Assembly (NCBI RefSeq): GCF_014635985.1
Contig: NZ_BMDT01000007.1
Coordinates: 1-64,000 of the forward strand
DNA length: 64,000 bases
Source of the DNA: Enterococcus alcedinis
Lineage (GTDB): Bacteria; Bacillota; Bacilli; Lactobacillales; Enterococcaceae
Reading direction: 5' to 3'
In this document: positions 1 to 8,139 of the stretch, piece by piece
How positions within the stretch are numbered: position 1 is the stretch's first letter
Layout of the letters: every line of letters begins with the position of its first letter
The notes under the pieces: model-generated
The model's input: the letters and a program-made list of their open reading frames with translations, nothing else
Database searches by the model: none
Told to the model about the DNA's origin: nothing
Translations under genes and position numbers: made by a program

Positions 1-1
1 T

Positions 2-73
2 CGCTATATCCGCTACTACAATAACTATCGTTACGTCGAATCATTAAACAATTACTCTCCAAATGAATACTGA
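2..73 (+). CDS. IS3-family transposase (OrfB), C-terminal end only
   Basis: Only the last 23 codons are in the window. They read YIRYYNNYRYVESLNNYSPNEY, which resembles the C-terminal end of the integrase-core (DDE) transposase of IS3-family elements, where Y-I-x-Y-Y-N-N-x-R and S-P-x-E-Y are typical. The stop follows directly after the EY, slightly earlier than in many family members. The family assignment is from recognition of this short motif, so it is moderate. Confidence 0.6.
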   Translation, partial: RYIRYYNNYRYVESLNNYSPNEY

Positions 74-569
74 AAATTAACAGCATAAAAAACGCAATCT
101 CACGATAAGAGATTGCGTAATCTAAAATATTAGTTTTTGTTTTTAACACTGTCTACTTGACAGGGAGCACTTCAACCACTCTTGTTTGGTTCTTTTTTTG
201 TTAATATGTTTAAAATTATTATGTCATTGTGATACAATTATTATATTCAAGTTATATTTAGATATGATATAAGCAAGTGATATTTTATATGAAAGGACAG
301 ACGAAAGGAATTATAAAAGTGATGTGTTAAATCTTATTTATCAGTCAAAAAGCATGTTAATTATGCGTTAAAATTATTGAATCAGGAAGGTTACACGTTT
401 CACTTTAGCGAAAGGATTCGTTGTTTTAAGAGCCATTTTATGCTGTTTGTGTGATGAATACAAATGGTAAGATAGACTGAAAGATGGTAAAAGGTCAATC
501 ATTGAATAATTTAGAGAAGGAACAACTAATTTAGCATGACAAAAATAACAAAACAAAGGAAGTTATCTA
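74..569. other. Intergenic region with probable IS right end
   Basis: No convincing gene is seen. The stretch near 151-170 (gtctacttgacagggagcac) resembles the terminal region of IS3-family elements and may be the right inverted repeat, but the left end lies outside the window. The remainder, 200-569, is AT-rich and contains only short frames without good ribosome binding sites. Confidence 0.4.
93..117 (+). terminator. Hairpin after the IS transposase
   Basis: A perfect 9-bp stem (CGCAATCTC / GAGATTGCG) with a 7-nt loop lies 20 bases after the transposase stop. The T-rich stretch starts only about 15 bases later, so it is a weak intrinsic terminator or a structural element of the IS end. Confidence 0.5.
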
Positions 570-863
570 ATGGAAAAAATTACTCAAGCAATTAATAAAT
601 TTCGTGATGATCGCAATTGGCGTCCCGCTCACAATGAAAAAGATTTAGCGCTATCCATTTCTTTAGAGGCAGCAGAGTTATTGGAACTCTTTCAATGGGT
701 ACAACCAGAAGAAGTGATTCATGCAAAACGTGAACGCATAGAAGAAGAATTAGCCGATGTTTTAATTTATTCGTTGATGATGGCAGATAATCTGGATTTC
801 AATATTGAAGATATTATTAATAAAAAGTTAGCTAAAAATGCTGAGAAGTATCCAGTTGATTAG
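570..863 (+). CDS. MazG-like nucleotide pyrophosphohydrolase
   Basis: 97 residues, the usual size of stand-alone MazG-like (all-alpha NTP pyrophosphatase) proteins, which hydrolyse nucleoside triphosphates to monophosphate and PPi as house-cleaning enzymes. The acidic metal-binding pattern is visible: E-A-A-E in the first core helix (about residues 33-36) and E-E-E-L-A-D in the second (about 58-63). The Shine-Dalgarno AAGGAAG lies 8 bases before the ATG. The gene stands alone and ends in a strong hairpin terminator. The exact substrate cannot be told from sequence. Confidence 0.85.
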   Translation: MEKITQAINKFRDDRNWRPAHNEKDLALSISLEAAELLELFQWVQPEEVIHAKRERIEEELADVLIYSLMMADNLDFNIEDIINKKLAKNAEKYPVD

Positions 864-910
864 AATAAAAGGCAATTAATTATTGGAGTTTAAACTAAAA
901 AAACATACAA

Positions 911-952
911 AAATAGCACCTACTGTTTGATTTCAGTAGATGCTATTTTTTC
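911..952. terminator. Bidirectional intrinsic terminator
   Basis: Stem AAATAGCACCTACTG paired with CAGTAGATGCTATTT, one mismatch, followed by a T-run; it serves the convergent genes at 570 and 989. Confidence 0.85.
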
Positions 953-988
953 GTACTCGAATGTTCGTCCATGGAAGACTCGCTCTCC

Positions 989-1138
989 TTATACTTGTTT
1001 TGATAATTCTTGTACTGCTTCTTCAATGGTTTTACCTGTGGCAAAGTGATTTTCGTCACGTTTGTCAAAAACAATGAATAAGTTTAATTCAGTGTTTAGT
1101 GTCACACGGTACTCCATTTGATTGTTATAGAATGTCAT
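989..1138 (-). CDS. Small hypothetical protein, 49 residues
   Basis: Not recognised. The start at 1138 is chosen because AAAGGAG lies 8 bases upstream on the minus strand; an upstream in-frame ATG lacks such a site. The product (MTFYNNQMEYRV...) is soluble and acidic, with the segment ATGKTIEEAVQEL near the C-terminus that looks like a helix closing a small alpha/beta fold. Convergent with the MazG-like gene. Confidence 0.6.
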   Translation of the reverse strand: MTFYNNQMEYRVTLNTELNLFIVFDKRDENHFATGKTIEEAVQELSKQV

Positions 1139-1481
1139 AATGCATTCTCCTTTCTGATAGTTGATGAAAGGCAACTTAACGTTAATAACGAAATTCCGTA
1201 ATCTAAATATACCATACCTATTTTAAAACCGTCAATATTTTAGTTTAATTTAAGAGGTTTTTAGTTTTGATACCTTCGAAATGGCTTTAAAACAATGATT
1301 AAAGGGTTTTCAAATGATTAAGAAAACATTAAGGGGACTATTTTAAAGCGATAAAATTTATCACTAAAACTCTTTGTTATTTAACGATAAAAGCAAAATA
1401 TCCGTCTTAAGTACGTGTTTTTTGTACAAAAAAACTGTTATGATTTTCTTAGTCAAACAAGCTTTGAAAGGAATGAGTAAA
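1139..1481. other. Intergenic, AT-rich
   Basis: No gene is supported. An in-frame extension upstream of the lipoprotein gene exists from 1374, but it has no ribosome binding site and would place the signal peptide inside the protein. Confidence 0.5.
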
Positions 1482-2087
1482 ATGAAGAAACACATGAAAA
1501 AAATACTTTTTGGCGTAACATTAAGTATTTTTGCCGTCAGTTTAGCCGGTTGTCAAGATATTCGAATGTGGTTTAAGGGGTTCGAAGAAAGTTTTAAGGG
1601 CTTAGAAATGACAATCCAAACGTACGATGAAAGCAGCCAAGTAATTGATAAAATTACGGGGAAATCGATATTAATTGAACGCGATGCAACGTTTGATACA
1701 AACGAGGAAAGTAAAGATTCTTCCGTCATCAAAATTAGTGTTGGTAGTAAGGAGATGCACCACGTCGGTTCTTCAATGATTATTGCTGAGACGGGGTTAG
1801 AAAATATTTTTGATGACTACACGAAAACAGTCGATACAACAAACATGCAGCGAGGAATTCCAATATTGAATTCGATGATTAATGAGAAACGTAATGCTTT
1901 TGATGGAAAAAAGAAAGTTGTTCTGATCCGCAGTCAAAACGGTACACCACTCGCAACATATGCCGGTGATCATGTTTCGTTGTACAAAACCGATGTACCA
2001 AAAAGTACTGGATTGCTAATTGATGGCGAGTATTTGTTTATTTATCGCTGTGATTATACAATCTATGATTTAGCATTAATTGAATAG
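1482..2087 (+). CDS. Lipoprotein, DUF5052-like
   Basis: 201 residues with a classic lipoprotein signal: positive N-terminus (MKKHMKK), hydrophobic core, and lipobox S-L-A-G-C with lipidated Cys24. It should be anchored on the outer face of the membrane. The mature part begins DIRMWFKGFEESFKGLEMTIQTYD and continues with a G-K-S-I-L-I strand, which resembles the DUF5052 family of Firmicute lipoproteins of unknown role. The start at 1482 is preceded by AAAGGA at 9 bases; the frame is open further upstream but without a signal there. Function is unknown. Confidence 0.75.
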   Translation: MKKHMKKILFGVTLSIFAVSLAGCQDIRMWFKGFEESFKGLEMTIQTYDESSQVIDKITGKSILIERDATFDTNEESKDSSVIKISVGSKEMHHVGSSMIIAETGLENIFDDYTKTVDTTNMQRGIPILNSMINEKRNAFDGKKKVVLIRSQNGTPLATYAGDHVSLYKTDVPKSTGLLIDGEYLFIYRCDYTIYDLALIE

Positions 2088-2101
2088 TCGATAAAATGAA
2101 C

Positions 2102-2136
2102 GATAGCCCTCTCTTTTTGACAAAGAGAAGGCTATC
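2102..2136 (+). terminator. Hairpin terminator after lipoprotein gene
   Basis: Two-part stem GATAGCC/GGCTATC and CTCTTT/AAAGAG; the T-run after it is short. Confidence 0.55.
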
Positions 2137-2391
2137 TAACGCATAATATTAATGTTTTAAAGTTGGATCATGACTATTACGAATGTTTAATTCTTTCTCA
2201 TTTAAACGATGTATTCCCTAACCACTAATACACCCTTGCAACCCTATAGTTGCGCCAGTTTTGAATAAATTTCCTTAAAAGATATTAAAAATGTTGCTTA
2301 AAAATATCTGTCGTATTGATTCAACTATAACACGTTTTCTGAAAATATACAGAATTCAGTCTGAAATTTTAAAGAAAATTAAGAAATACAT

Positions 2392-2420
2392 TTGGAATCA
2401 AATCAAAAGAACCGTATAAT
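2392..2420 (+). promoter_or_regulatory. Sigma-A promoter of the SPFH gene
   Basis: TTGGAA, 17-bp spacer, TATAAT, 38 bases before the start codon at 2459. The region 2137-2391 upstream holds no gene that can be supported. Confidence 0.75.
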
Positions 2421-2458
2421 AGAATGGTATGAACGCATACAAGAAAGTAGGATAAGTA

Positions 2459-3286
2459 ATGAAAAGTACAGGAAAAAAGAACACAGGAACAATGATTAAA
2501 TCAAGTATTATTGGCGTTTTAGTAATCGGACTGGTGATTGCAGGCGCATTTGTCTTTTTTGAAAAAATTGAAAACGGCTATGTCGGCGTACGTTATTCAA
2601 TTAACGGCGGCGTTCGTGACGAAACCCTAGGACAAGGGATTAAATTTGTCGGATTAGATAAAGTGACACAGTACCCGATTCGTTTACAAACGATTCAAGC
2701 TGAAAATGTTTCAATTGCGACTGCAGATGGGAAGAAAACATCGGTTAATATTAAATATGACTATAAAATTGATCCAACAAAAACCGCTGCGATGTATAAA
2801 GAATTCGGTAATATTACTTCGGGTGATATCGAAGAAGGTTGGTTAAAATCAAAATTACAAAAAGAAGCACGTGATGTTTATTCACAATATACAATTCTAG
2901 ATATCTTATCAGGTAAATCATCTGAAGCAGAAGGTCAATTACTTGCAAATTTCTTAAAAGCAGTTGAGATTAAAGGATTTGTTGTTGAAGATGTAACTGT
3001 TGGTGTACCTGAAATTGATGCAGAAACGCAAAAATCAATTGATGCCATTGTTTTATCTGGACAAGAAAATGAAAAAGCAAAACTAGATGCCGAAACGAAG
3101 AAAACACAAGCGGATGCCAAAGCGTATGAAACGACTAAACAAGCCGAAGCCGAAGCGGAAGCAAATAAAAAAATTGCGGATTCTGTTACAGAGAATTTGA
3201 TCAAATATGAAGAAGCTCAAGCCCGTAAAGAACATGGATGGGTGACGGTCAACGGAGCAAATGCAATTGTTAAAGAAGGTGAATAA
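2459..3286 (+). CDS. SPFH (prohibitin-family) membrane protein
   Basis: 275 residues. One transmembrane segment at about 15-35, then an SPFH/band-7 domain (about 38-215; the motif GYVGVRYSINGGVRDETLGQGIKF is typical of the prohibitin type) and an Ala/Glu/Lys-rich coiled coil at about 215-255. Such proteins form oligomeric membrane rings and are tied to membrane microdomains and protease control; the specific role here is unknown. A 47-residue membrane protein starts two bases after the stop and is probably co-transcribed. Confidence 0.85.
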   Translation: MKSTGKKNTGTMIKSSIIGVLVIGLVIAGAFVFFEKIENGYVGVRYSINGGVRDETLGQGIKFVGLDKVTQYPIRLQTIQAENVSIATADGKKTSVNIKYDYKIDPTKTAAMYKEFGNITSGDIEEGWLKSKLQKEARDVYSQYTILDILSGKSSEAEGQLLANFLKAVEIKGFVVEDVTVGVPEIDAETQKSIDAIVLSGQENEKAKLDAETKKTQADAKAYETTKQAEAEAEANKKIADSVTENLIKYEEAQARKEHGWVTVNGANAIVKEGE

Positions 3287-3288
3287 TA

Positions 3289-3432
3289 ATGGCCTTTTTT
3301 ATCGTTAGAATTTTATTAATTATCGGGTTTGTTTATGGCGTCTATTATTTTTTAGCCGCTAAAAACAAAGAAAAAAAAGAGACGAAAAATGAAGAAACAC
3401 CCCCGAAAAAAGATAGTTGGTCAGATTTTTAA
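3289..3432 (+). CDS. Small single-pass membrane protein, 47 residues
   Basis: Starts two bases after the SPFH stop codon. One N-terminal membrane helix (FFIVRILLIIGFVYGVYYF) followed by a short, strongly charged tail rich in Lys and Glu ending in SWSDF. No family recognised. The tight coupling suggests a partner or accessory of the SPFH protein (inference). Confidence 0.65.
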   Translation: MAFFIVRILLIIGFVYGVYYFLAAKNKEKKETKNEETPPKKDSWSDF

Positions 3433-3604
3433 CAATAAAAACGAAAAAGGCGTCTTCATTGAAAGCGTGAAGAACACCTTTTTCGTCAAGTAAAAATACT
3501 TAACAAAAATCAGAAAAAGACTAGCAATTACTGTCGAAACATGATATTATAATCAAGTCTGAGAAATGACTTAGAGAATTCTGTAATGTATGGGAGGGAA
3601 AATC

Positions 3605-3754
3605 ATGCGCGTAAACATCACTTTAGAATGTACTTCTTGTAAAGAACGTAACTACCTAACAAGCAAAAGTAAACGTAACACTCCGGATCGTTTAGAAAAA
3701 CAAAAATTCTGCCCACGTGAAAGAAAAGTTACTTTACACCGTGAAACTAAATAA
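3605..3754 (+). CDS. rpmG: 50S ribosomal protein L33
   Basis: 49 residues, [18 protein letters not shown]... ending [12 protein letters not shown], a full-length L33. The first zinc-ribbon pair C9-x2-C12 is kept while the second is reduced to C-P-R-E, so the protein is probably not a full zinc binder. The Shine-Dalgarno GGGAGG lies a few bases upstream. The 3' side of rpmG is a known insertion place for phages and islands in this order, and an integrase remnant is found just behind it here. Confidence 0.95.
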   Translation: MRVNITLECTSCKERNYLTSKSKRNTPDRLEKQKFCPRERKVTLHRETK

Positions 3755-3772
3755 TCAACATTTAGTCGTAGT

Positions 3773-3810
3773 CATAAACCTTGTATATCAAGGTTTATGG
3801 CTCTTTTTTT
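3773..3810 (+). terminator. rpmG terminator
   Basis: Perfect stem ATAAACCTTG / CAAGGTTTAT, 5-nt loop, then an 8-base T-run. Confidence 0.85.
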
Positions 3811-3850
3811 GTTTTGGGGGAAGTTTTTGACCCCGTAATTGACCCCGGGT

Positions 3851-3990
3851 TCAAAAACCAAAGTGTTCGATTAATGTTGAAATTGCCTTCTTTTATACGC
3901 TGTCAGTGATATGAGTATAGATGTCCATTGTTATGGGGATATCGCAATGTCCTATGCGGTGTTGTGGCGACATCCCATGTAACAGAGGTG
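3851..3990 (-). pseudogene. Remnant of a phage-type tyrosine integrase C-terminus
   Basis: Read on the minus strand, this stretch gives QHRIGHCDIPITMDIYTHITDSV, a stop codon (TAA at 3893-3895), then KKAISTLIEHFGF and a second stop. GHxDIxxTMDIYTHxTDS and the following EKAIS helix are the C-terminal signature of phage and ICE integrases, including the final His and nucleophilic Tyr. The rest of the gene is absent. It is a scar of an element once integrated next to rpmG. Confidence 0.75.
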
Positions 3991-4142
3991 ATTAGCTGAC
4001 AAGGTAGGTGAGCTTATTCGATGGAACAATTTTATTTGAAAGTATCTTTCTTGAAGCTTCACTAAAAAGTTTGAGTGATTTTTGAAACTCATCTTGAATA
4101 AGGTTGTTAGACTGATTCCTATCTTGAGTTTTGGACGTTTTT

Positions 4143-4781
4143 CTATACTTCGATCAAATAACTATTATCTGTTTTCATCAGTAAGGCCTTGATGCCTTGG
4201 TACCATCCTAGAAACATTGGCAATGTTGTCCAACATAGTAAGAGATACCACAATCCTTTGCTATATTGTTTTGCATAGAACCATTGCGCGCCAAAAGATC
4301 CGAAGAAAATGGCTAAAAAGCAGAAGATGAATTTGTTTACCTGTGTTTTATAATAATAGGGATTACGGTCTTTTTCTTCGAAGTTTTCATAATTGTGCTC
4401 TTCGAATAACTCTTCTTCTGTGTGATTAAACTCTTCATCAATAAAGTCAGAAACATCAACTTTTACTTCGATATTTTTGAAGCCTTCTTTGATAATTGCG
4501 TTGACTAATGTCCGCTCGATGATCGTGACACCGGCGTTTGGTGGTAAGAAGCCAATCAGACCACTTCTTTTAATTTTGGCACCTTTAGGCGTTGGGTATT
4601 CAGAGTAAACGGCAATCACATGTGGATTGTCTGGGTCTGGTATCAAAGCCACCTCGATATTGTGGTAATGATAGCCATTATTATTCCAATTCGCGGGACC
4701 ATCTCGATCAACGACCGCATTTCTTAGGATATTGTATGCATTCGTTTGAGCCATTTCGACTACCTCGATCATATTTTCCAC
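4143..4781 (-). CDS. TM2-domain protein with HIRAN-like N-terminal part
   Basis: 212 residues from the GTG at 4781, which has GGAGG 9 bases upstream; an alternative in-frame start at 4811 lacks this. The C-terminal third (about 155-205) holds two membrane helices with the TM2 features F-G-x-x-G-A-Q-W-F-Y and G-W-Y-Q-G-I. The N-terminal part contains ALIPDPDNPHVIAVY and, after a gap, IGFLPPNAG, which resembles the HIRAN/short beta-domain pattern (DNP...IAV...IGYLP). The middle is acidic and probably disordered. Function unknown; the HIRAN call is tentative. Confidence 0.65.
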   Translation of the reverse strand: MENMIEVVEMAQTNAYNILRNAVVDRDGPANWNNNGYHYHNIEVALIPDPDNPHVIAVYSEYPTPKGAKIKRSGLIGFLPPNAGVTIIERTLVNAIIKEGFKNIEVKVDVSDFIDEEFNHTEEELFEEHNYENFEEKDRNPYYYKTQVNKFIFCFLAIFFGSFGAQWFYAKQYSKGLWYLLLCWTTLPMFLGWYQGIKALLMKTDNSYLIEV

Positions 4782-4957
4782 TTCTGTTGACCTCCATTCA
4801 TTCGTATTCAATATTGTTCGTATCGAGTACTAGATTCTTCTTTGATTATACCAAAGAAGAAATATTTATCTAGAATTGATAGAAAATAATTTGAAAACTC
4901 TCTTATGGTATTCAGCTAGCCTTTTTTGTCGCATGAAAATCGTCTATCTAGCAAGAG

Positions 4958-5341
4958 CTATCCGTTGGCATCGGATGATGATAGATCAATTCCTTTTTCT
5001 CTCAAATTATCTAAACACTCTGCAAGGTACTGTGCGTTGTGTTCTGGATAGATTGGTTGCGTCAATGGTACGGTAGCGAGTGAATGATAATTTTGGCACT
5101 TTAGTCCACGGTATCGTGGCTCTTTCCATACATCTGAGGGTTTATAACCCCGAGAATGCATTTCTTCCATGATTAATTGATGGTATTGAAAGAGTTTGTA
5201 AGGTGAATAATTAAAGACATAGTTCACGGTTGAATGGTTTTTTTGCCAACCGTTTCCACGCAATGCGCAACATTCTCGATGTTGACCGAGTAATTGTTGT
5301 CGCGGTAAGGAAGGGATAATTTTTTCGTGCCAAAGCCTCAT
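4958..5341 (-). CDS. Pyrimidine dimer DNA glycosylase family protein (Pyr_excise)
   Basis: 127 residues starting MRLWHEKIIPSLPRQQLLGQHRECCALRG. The R-L-W-H and L-P-R-Q-Q-L-L-G-Q-H-R-E motifs and the later Y-S-P-Y-K-L / R-G-Y segments mark the Pfam Pyr_excise family (PF03013), to which T4 endonuclease V belongs. In many bacteria these genes are annotated as hypothetical, and actual glycosylase activity is unproven. ATG start, monocistronic. Confidence 0.75.
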   Translation of the reverse strand: MRLWHEKIIPSLPRQQLLGQHRECCALRGNGWQKNHSTVNYVFNYSPYKLFQYHQLIMEEMHSRGYKPSDVWKEPRYRGLKCQNYHSLATVPLTQPIYPEHNAQYLAECLDNLREKGIDLSSSDANG

Positions 5342-5543
5342 CGTTTTTCTCCTTTGAATTTTTTATCTAAATAAATCGTAGCGAAACTAGACGGATTTGT
5401 CTATTGATAACTTTACTAGGGTGTTTTTATTTTGTAGGAAATTTGAGTCGTTTCAACTAAATAGCTTCACACGTTCTTCACAATAATTCCGTTTGCTATT
5501 CTCTCGTTTTTTCGGTACTATTTCTTGTAGGAGTGTGAGTGCG

Positions 5544-6110
5544 ATGAATAAAGAATTGATCCGTCAGACGGCAATTAAACGCTTAAAGAAATTGGCGAAT
5601 CACCCAGAGAAAAAAGCGGAAAAAGAAGCAATCATATTGTCTTTATTTTTTGCATCAAAGGAATGGAAAGAAGCGCAAACGATTGCGATCATTAAGGCAA
5701 CCGATTTTGAATTTGATACGAGTAAAATTGCTGAAAAAGCGTATCAAGAAGGTAAGAAAGTCGTTGTACCGAAATCATTGTCACACCGGAAATTGGCTTT
5801 TTATGAAGTCGATGCTGCCAGTCAATATGTTCTTACCAAATTTGGAGTAGAAGAGCCTGTTAGTGAGTTGCTCGTTGAAAAAACAGCGATTGATTTAATT
5901 GTCGTACCTGGTCTAGTCTTTTCGAAAAAAGGTTACCGTGTCGGATTTGGCGGTGGGTTCTACGATCGCTACCTTGCAGATTATCAAGGATCGACGTGTG
6001 CGATGGTTTTTTCGGAACAGATCAACAACGATTGGACAGTGGATAATTTTGATATTCCAGTCCAACGAATTTATACCGATTCGGTTAAAGAAGTGGAGGG
6101 AGCAGAATGA
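5544..6110 (+). CDS. 5-formyltetrahydrofolate cyclo-ligase
   Basis: 188 residues. It converts 5-formyl-THF to 5,10-methenyl-THF with ATP. Visible landmarks are an N-terminal R-x-x-A-x-x-R-L helix, the VVPKSL stretch, and the C-terminal VVPGLVFSKKGYRVGFGGGFYDRYL loop that binds folate and ATP. The start at 5544 (MNKELIRQ) has TAGGAG upstream; 17 more codons are open before it but have no binding site. The stop overlaps the rhomboid gene start by four bases, so the two are translationally coupled, as in the B. subtilis yqgN-P region. Confidence 0.9.
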   Translation: MNKELIRQTAIKRLKKLANHPEKKAEKEAIILSLFFASKEWKEAQTIAIIKATDFEFDTSKIAEKAYQEGKKVVVPKSLSHRKLAFYEVDAASQYVLTKFGVEEPVSELLVEKTAIDLIVVPGLVFSKKGYRVGFGGGFYDRYLADYQGSTCAMVFSEQINNDWTVDNFDIPVQRIYTDSVKEVEGAE

Positions 6111-6787
6111 ACTTAAGAAATTGGAAGACGCAGCCATTTATTACGATTGGCTTTTTATCGATTCAAACAGCTGTTTTTGCGCTAGCTTATTTACTTCCTG
6201 GTTTAATGATTGAATTTCGAGGATCAATGTTTGGGCCCGCAGTTGTCATGAATCATGAATATTGGCGTTTTATTACGCCATTGTTTATTCATTATGGTTT
6301 GATGCACTTTGCGGTGAACTCAGTAATTCTCTATTATATGGGGCAGCAAGTTGAAGCAGTTTATGGGCATTGGCGTTTCTTTGCCATTTATTTAATGAGT
6401 GGGGTCGCCGGGAATTTATTGAGTTTTGCTTTTAATGATTTACGTGTACAATCAGCAGGTGCGAGTACTGGATTATTCGGAATGTTTGGTGCTTTTATTG
6501 TACTTGGTTTTCATTTTAAAGATAATCCGATGATTCAAGCGATGGTACGACAATTTGCGTTATTTATTGGGTTGAATTTCCTATTTGGGATATTTGATCA
6601 AACAATTGATTTCTATGGGCATTTAGGTGGGTTAATCGGTGGTATTTTAATGGGAAATATCGTGGCCTTACCGTTGAAGTCTGTTAAAACGTACTCCATT
6701 CATCTTCGAATTATTTCAGGGATGATTTTAGTCTTTTTTATTGGTTTTTGTATCTTTTATGGGTTACAGAAATATAATTTTCTTTAA
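6107..6787 (+). CDS. Rhomboid-family intramembrane serine protease
   Basis: 226 residues, about six or seven membrane helices. The catalytic serine motif G-A-S-T-G-L-F-G (about residue 122) and the catalytic histidine in Y-G-H-L-G-G (about residue 171) are present, as are the H-x-x-x-N residues in HFAVNSV. It lacks the soluble N-terminal domain of B. subtilis GluP. Operon order cyclo-ligase - rhomboid - yqgQ - glucokinase matches the conserved Firmicute block. Confidence 0.9.
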   Translation: MNLRNWKTQPFITIGFLSIQTAVFALAYLLPGLMIEFRGSMFGPAVVMNHEYWRFITPLFIHYGLMHFAVNSVILYYMGQQVEAVYGHWRFFAIYLMSGVAGNLLSFAFNDLRVQSAGASTGLFGMFGAFIVLGFHFKDNPMIQAMVRQFALFIGLNFLFGIFDQTIDFYGHLGGLIGGILMGNIVALPLKSVKTYSIHLRIISGMILVFFIGFCIFYGLQKYNFL

Positions 6788-6945
6788 GCAATAGTGAATT
6801 TCAATCGATAAATGTTTAGAATACGCGATTTATATGACAGTTTGTGTACGAGTCTTAAAATTTTTGAACGATAATGTTATACTGATTTAGGATACACGGT
6901 TTCAAAAAGGAACGAATACGAGTATAATGTAGGAAGTGTTTTTAA

Positions 6946-7155
6946 ATGATGGAAAGTTTATACGATGTCCAACAGCTATTAAAACGTTTTGGCGTGATTA
7001 TTTATTTAGGAAAGCGTATTTATGATATTGAGTTGATGTCGCAAGAGGTCAAACAATTATTTGATAATCATCTCATTGATCAACCAACTTACTTAAAAGC
7101 ATGGGCTATACTAAAAAGAGAACATAGAGTGGAACGGATGAGGGAGGATTTATGA
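6946..7155 (+). CDS. yqgQ: YqgQ family protein (DUF910)
   Basis: 69 residues, MESLYDVQQLLKRFGVIIYLGKR..., the three-helix DUF910 family found upstream of glucokinase in many Firmicutes. Function unknown. Its stop codon overlaps the glucokinase start region, so the two are coupled. Confidence 0.9.
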   Translation: MMESLYDVQQLLKRFGVIIYLGKRIYDIELMSQEVKQLFDNHLIDQPTYLKAWAILKREHRVERMREDL

Positions 7156-8123
7156 TGTCGGCAAAGAAAATTATTGGAATTGATTTAGGTGGTACAACAG
7201 CAAAGTTTGCGATCTTAACACAAGAAGGGGACATTCAGCAAAAATGGAGTATTCAAACGAACATTTTAGATGAAGGTTCACATATTGTTCCAGATATTAT
7301 TGCGTCAATTAATCACCATTTAGACTTATATAACTTGAGTGCAGCAGACTTTATCGGGATTGGTATGGGAACACCAGGTAGTGTCGATCGTGAAAAAGGG
7401 ACTGTTGTCGGTGCGTATAATTTAAACTGGAAAACGGTTCAACCGATTCGTCAACAAATCGAAGAAGGTACAGGGATTCCTTTTGTGCTTGATAACGATG
7501 CAAACGTTGCAGCTTTAGGTGAGCGTTGGAAAGGTGCCGGTGATAATAACCCGGATGTCATTTTTATTACGCTTGGTACCGGTGTTGGTGGCGGTATTAT
7601 TATGGAAAATACGTTACTTCATGGTGTGGCTGGCTGTGCTGGTGAAATTGGTCATATTACGGTCGATCCATTTGGTTTTGAGTGTACGTGTGGTAAAGTA
7701 GGTTGTTTAGAAACGGTTTCAAGCGCAACAGGTGTGGTTCGTGTCGCTCGACAGTTAGCAGAAGAGTATGCGGGAGATTCAGAACTGAAGAAACGTCTAG
7801 ATGATGGTCAAGATGTATCAAGTAAAGATATTTTTGAATTAGCACAAGCAGACGATGCGTTAGCGTTATTAGTCATTGATAGAGTTTGTTTCTATTTAGG
7901 TCTTGCTTGCGGGAACTTAGGGAACACGTTGAATCCATCAAGTATTGTTCTAGGTGGTGGCGTGAGTGCAGCAGGAGAGTTTTTACGTAGCCGTGTTGAG
8001 AAGTATTTCTTCCAGTTTACATTCCCACAAGTGAATGAAAGCACGGTCATTAAATTAGCACAATTAGGTAATGAAGCAGGGGTCATTGGCGCAGCGTCAT
8101 TGGCATTGCAACTTTTAGATTAG
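7155..8123 (+). CDS. glcK: Glucokinase (ROK family)
   Basis: 322 residues. Phosphorylates glucose with ATP. ROK features in order: phosphate-1 motif D-L-G-G-T-T-A-K-F near residue 10, substrate loop DNDANVAALGE (about 113-123), and the zinc motif G-H-x(9,11)-C-x-C-G-x-x-G-C-x-E (about 167-187). Two ATGs are adjacent (7152, 7155); the second is preferred because GGGAGG then lies 7 rather than 4 bases upstream. Confidence 0.92.
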   Translation: MSAKKIIGIDLGGTTAKFAILTQEGDIQQKWSIQTNILDEGSHIVPDIIASINHHLDLYNLSAADFIGIGMGTPGSVDREKGTVVGAYNLNWKTVQPIRQQIEEGTGIPFVLDNDANVAALGERWKGAGDNNPDVIFITLGTGVGGGIIMENTLLHGVAGCAGEIGHITVDPFGFECTCGKVGCLETVSSATGVVRVARQLAEEYAGDSELKKRLDDGQDVSSKDIFELAQADDALALLVIDRVCFYLGLACGNLGNTLNPSSIVLGGGVSAAGEFLRSRVEKYFFQFTFPQVNESTVIKLAQLGNEAGVIGAASLALQLLD

Positions 8124-8139
8124 GAAGGTCGATTTTTTA

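Noticed and set aside
374-556. 60-codon minus-strand frame before the MazG-like gene
   Set aside because: No binding site, composition unlike a protein, and it covers the promoter region of the MazG-like gene.
2935-3204. Minus-strand frame opposite the SPFH gene
   Set aside because: Ser/Ala-rich mirror of the coiled-coil codons of the real gene; no start signal.
4592-5076. Plus-strand frames over the TM2 and Pyr_excise genes
   Set aside because: They lie antisense to genes with clear family motifs and lack binding sites.
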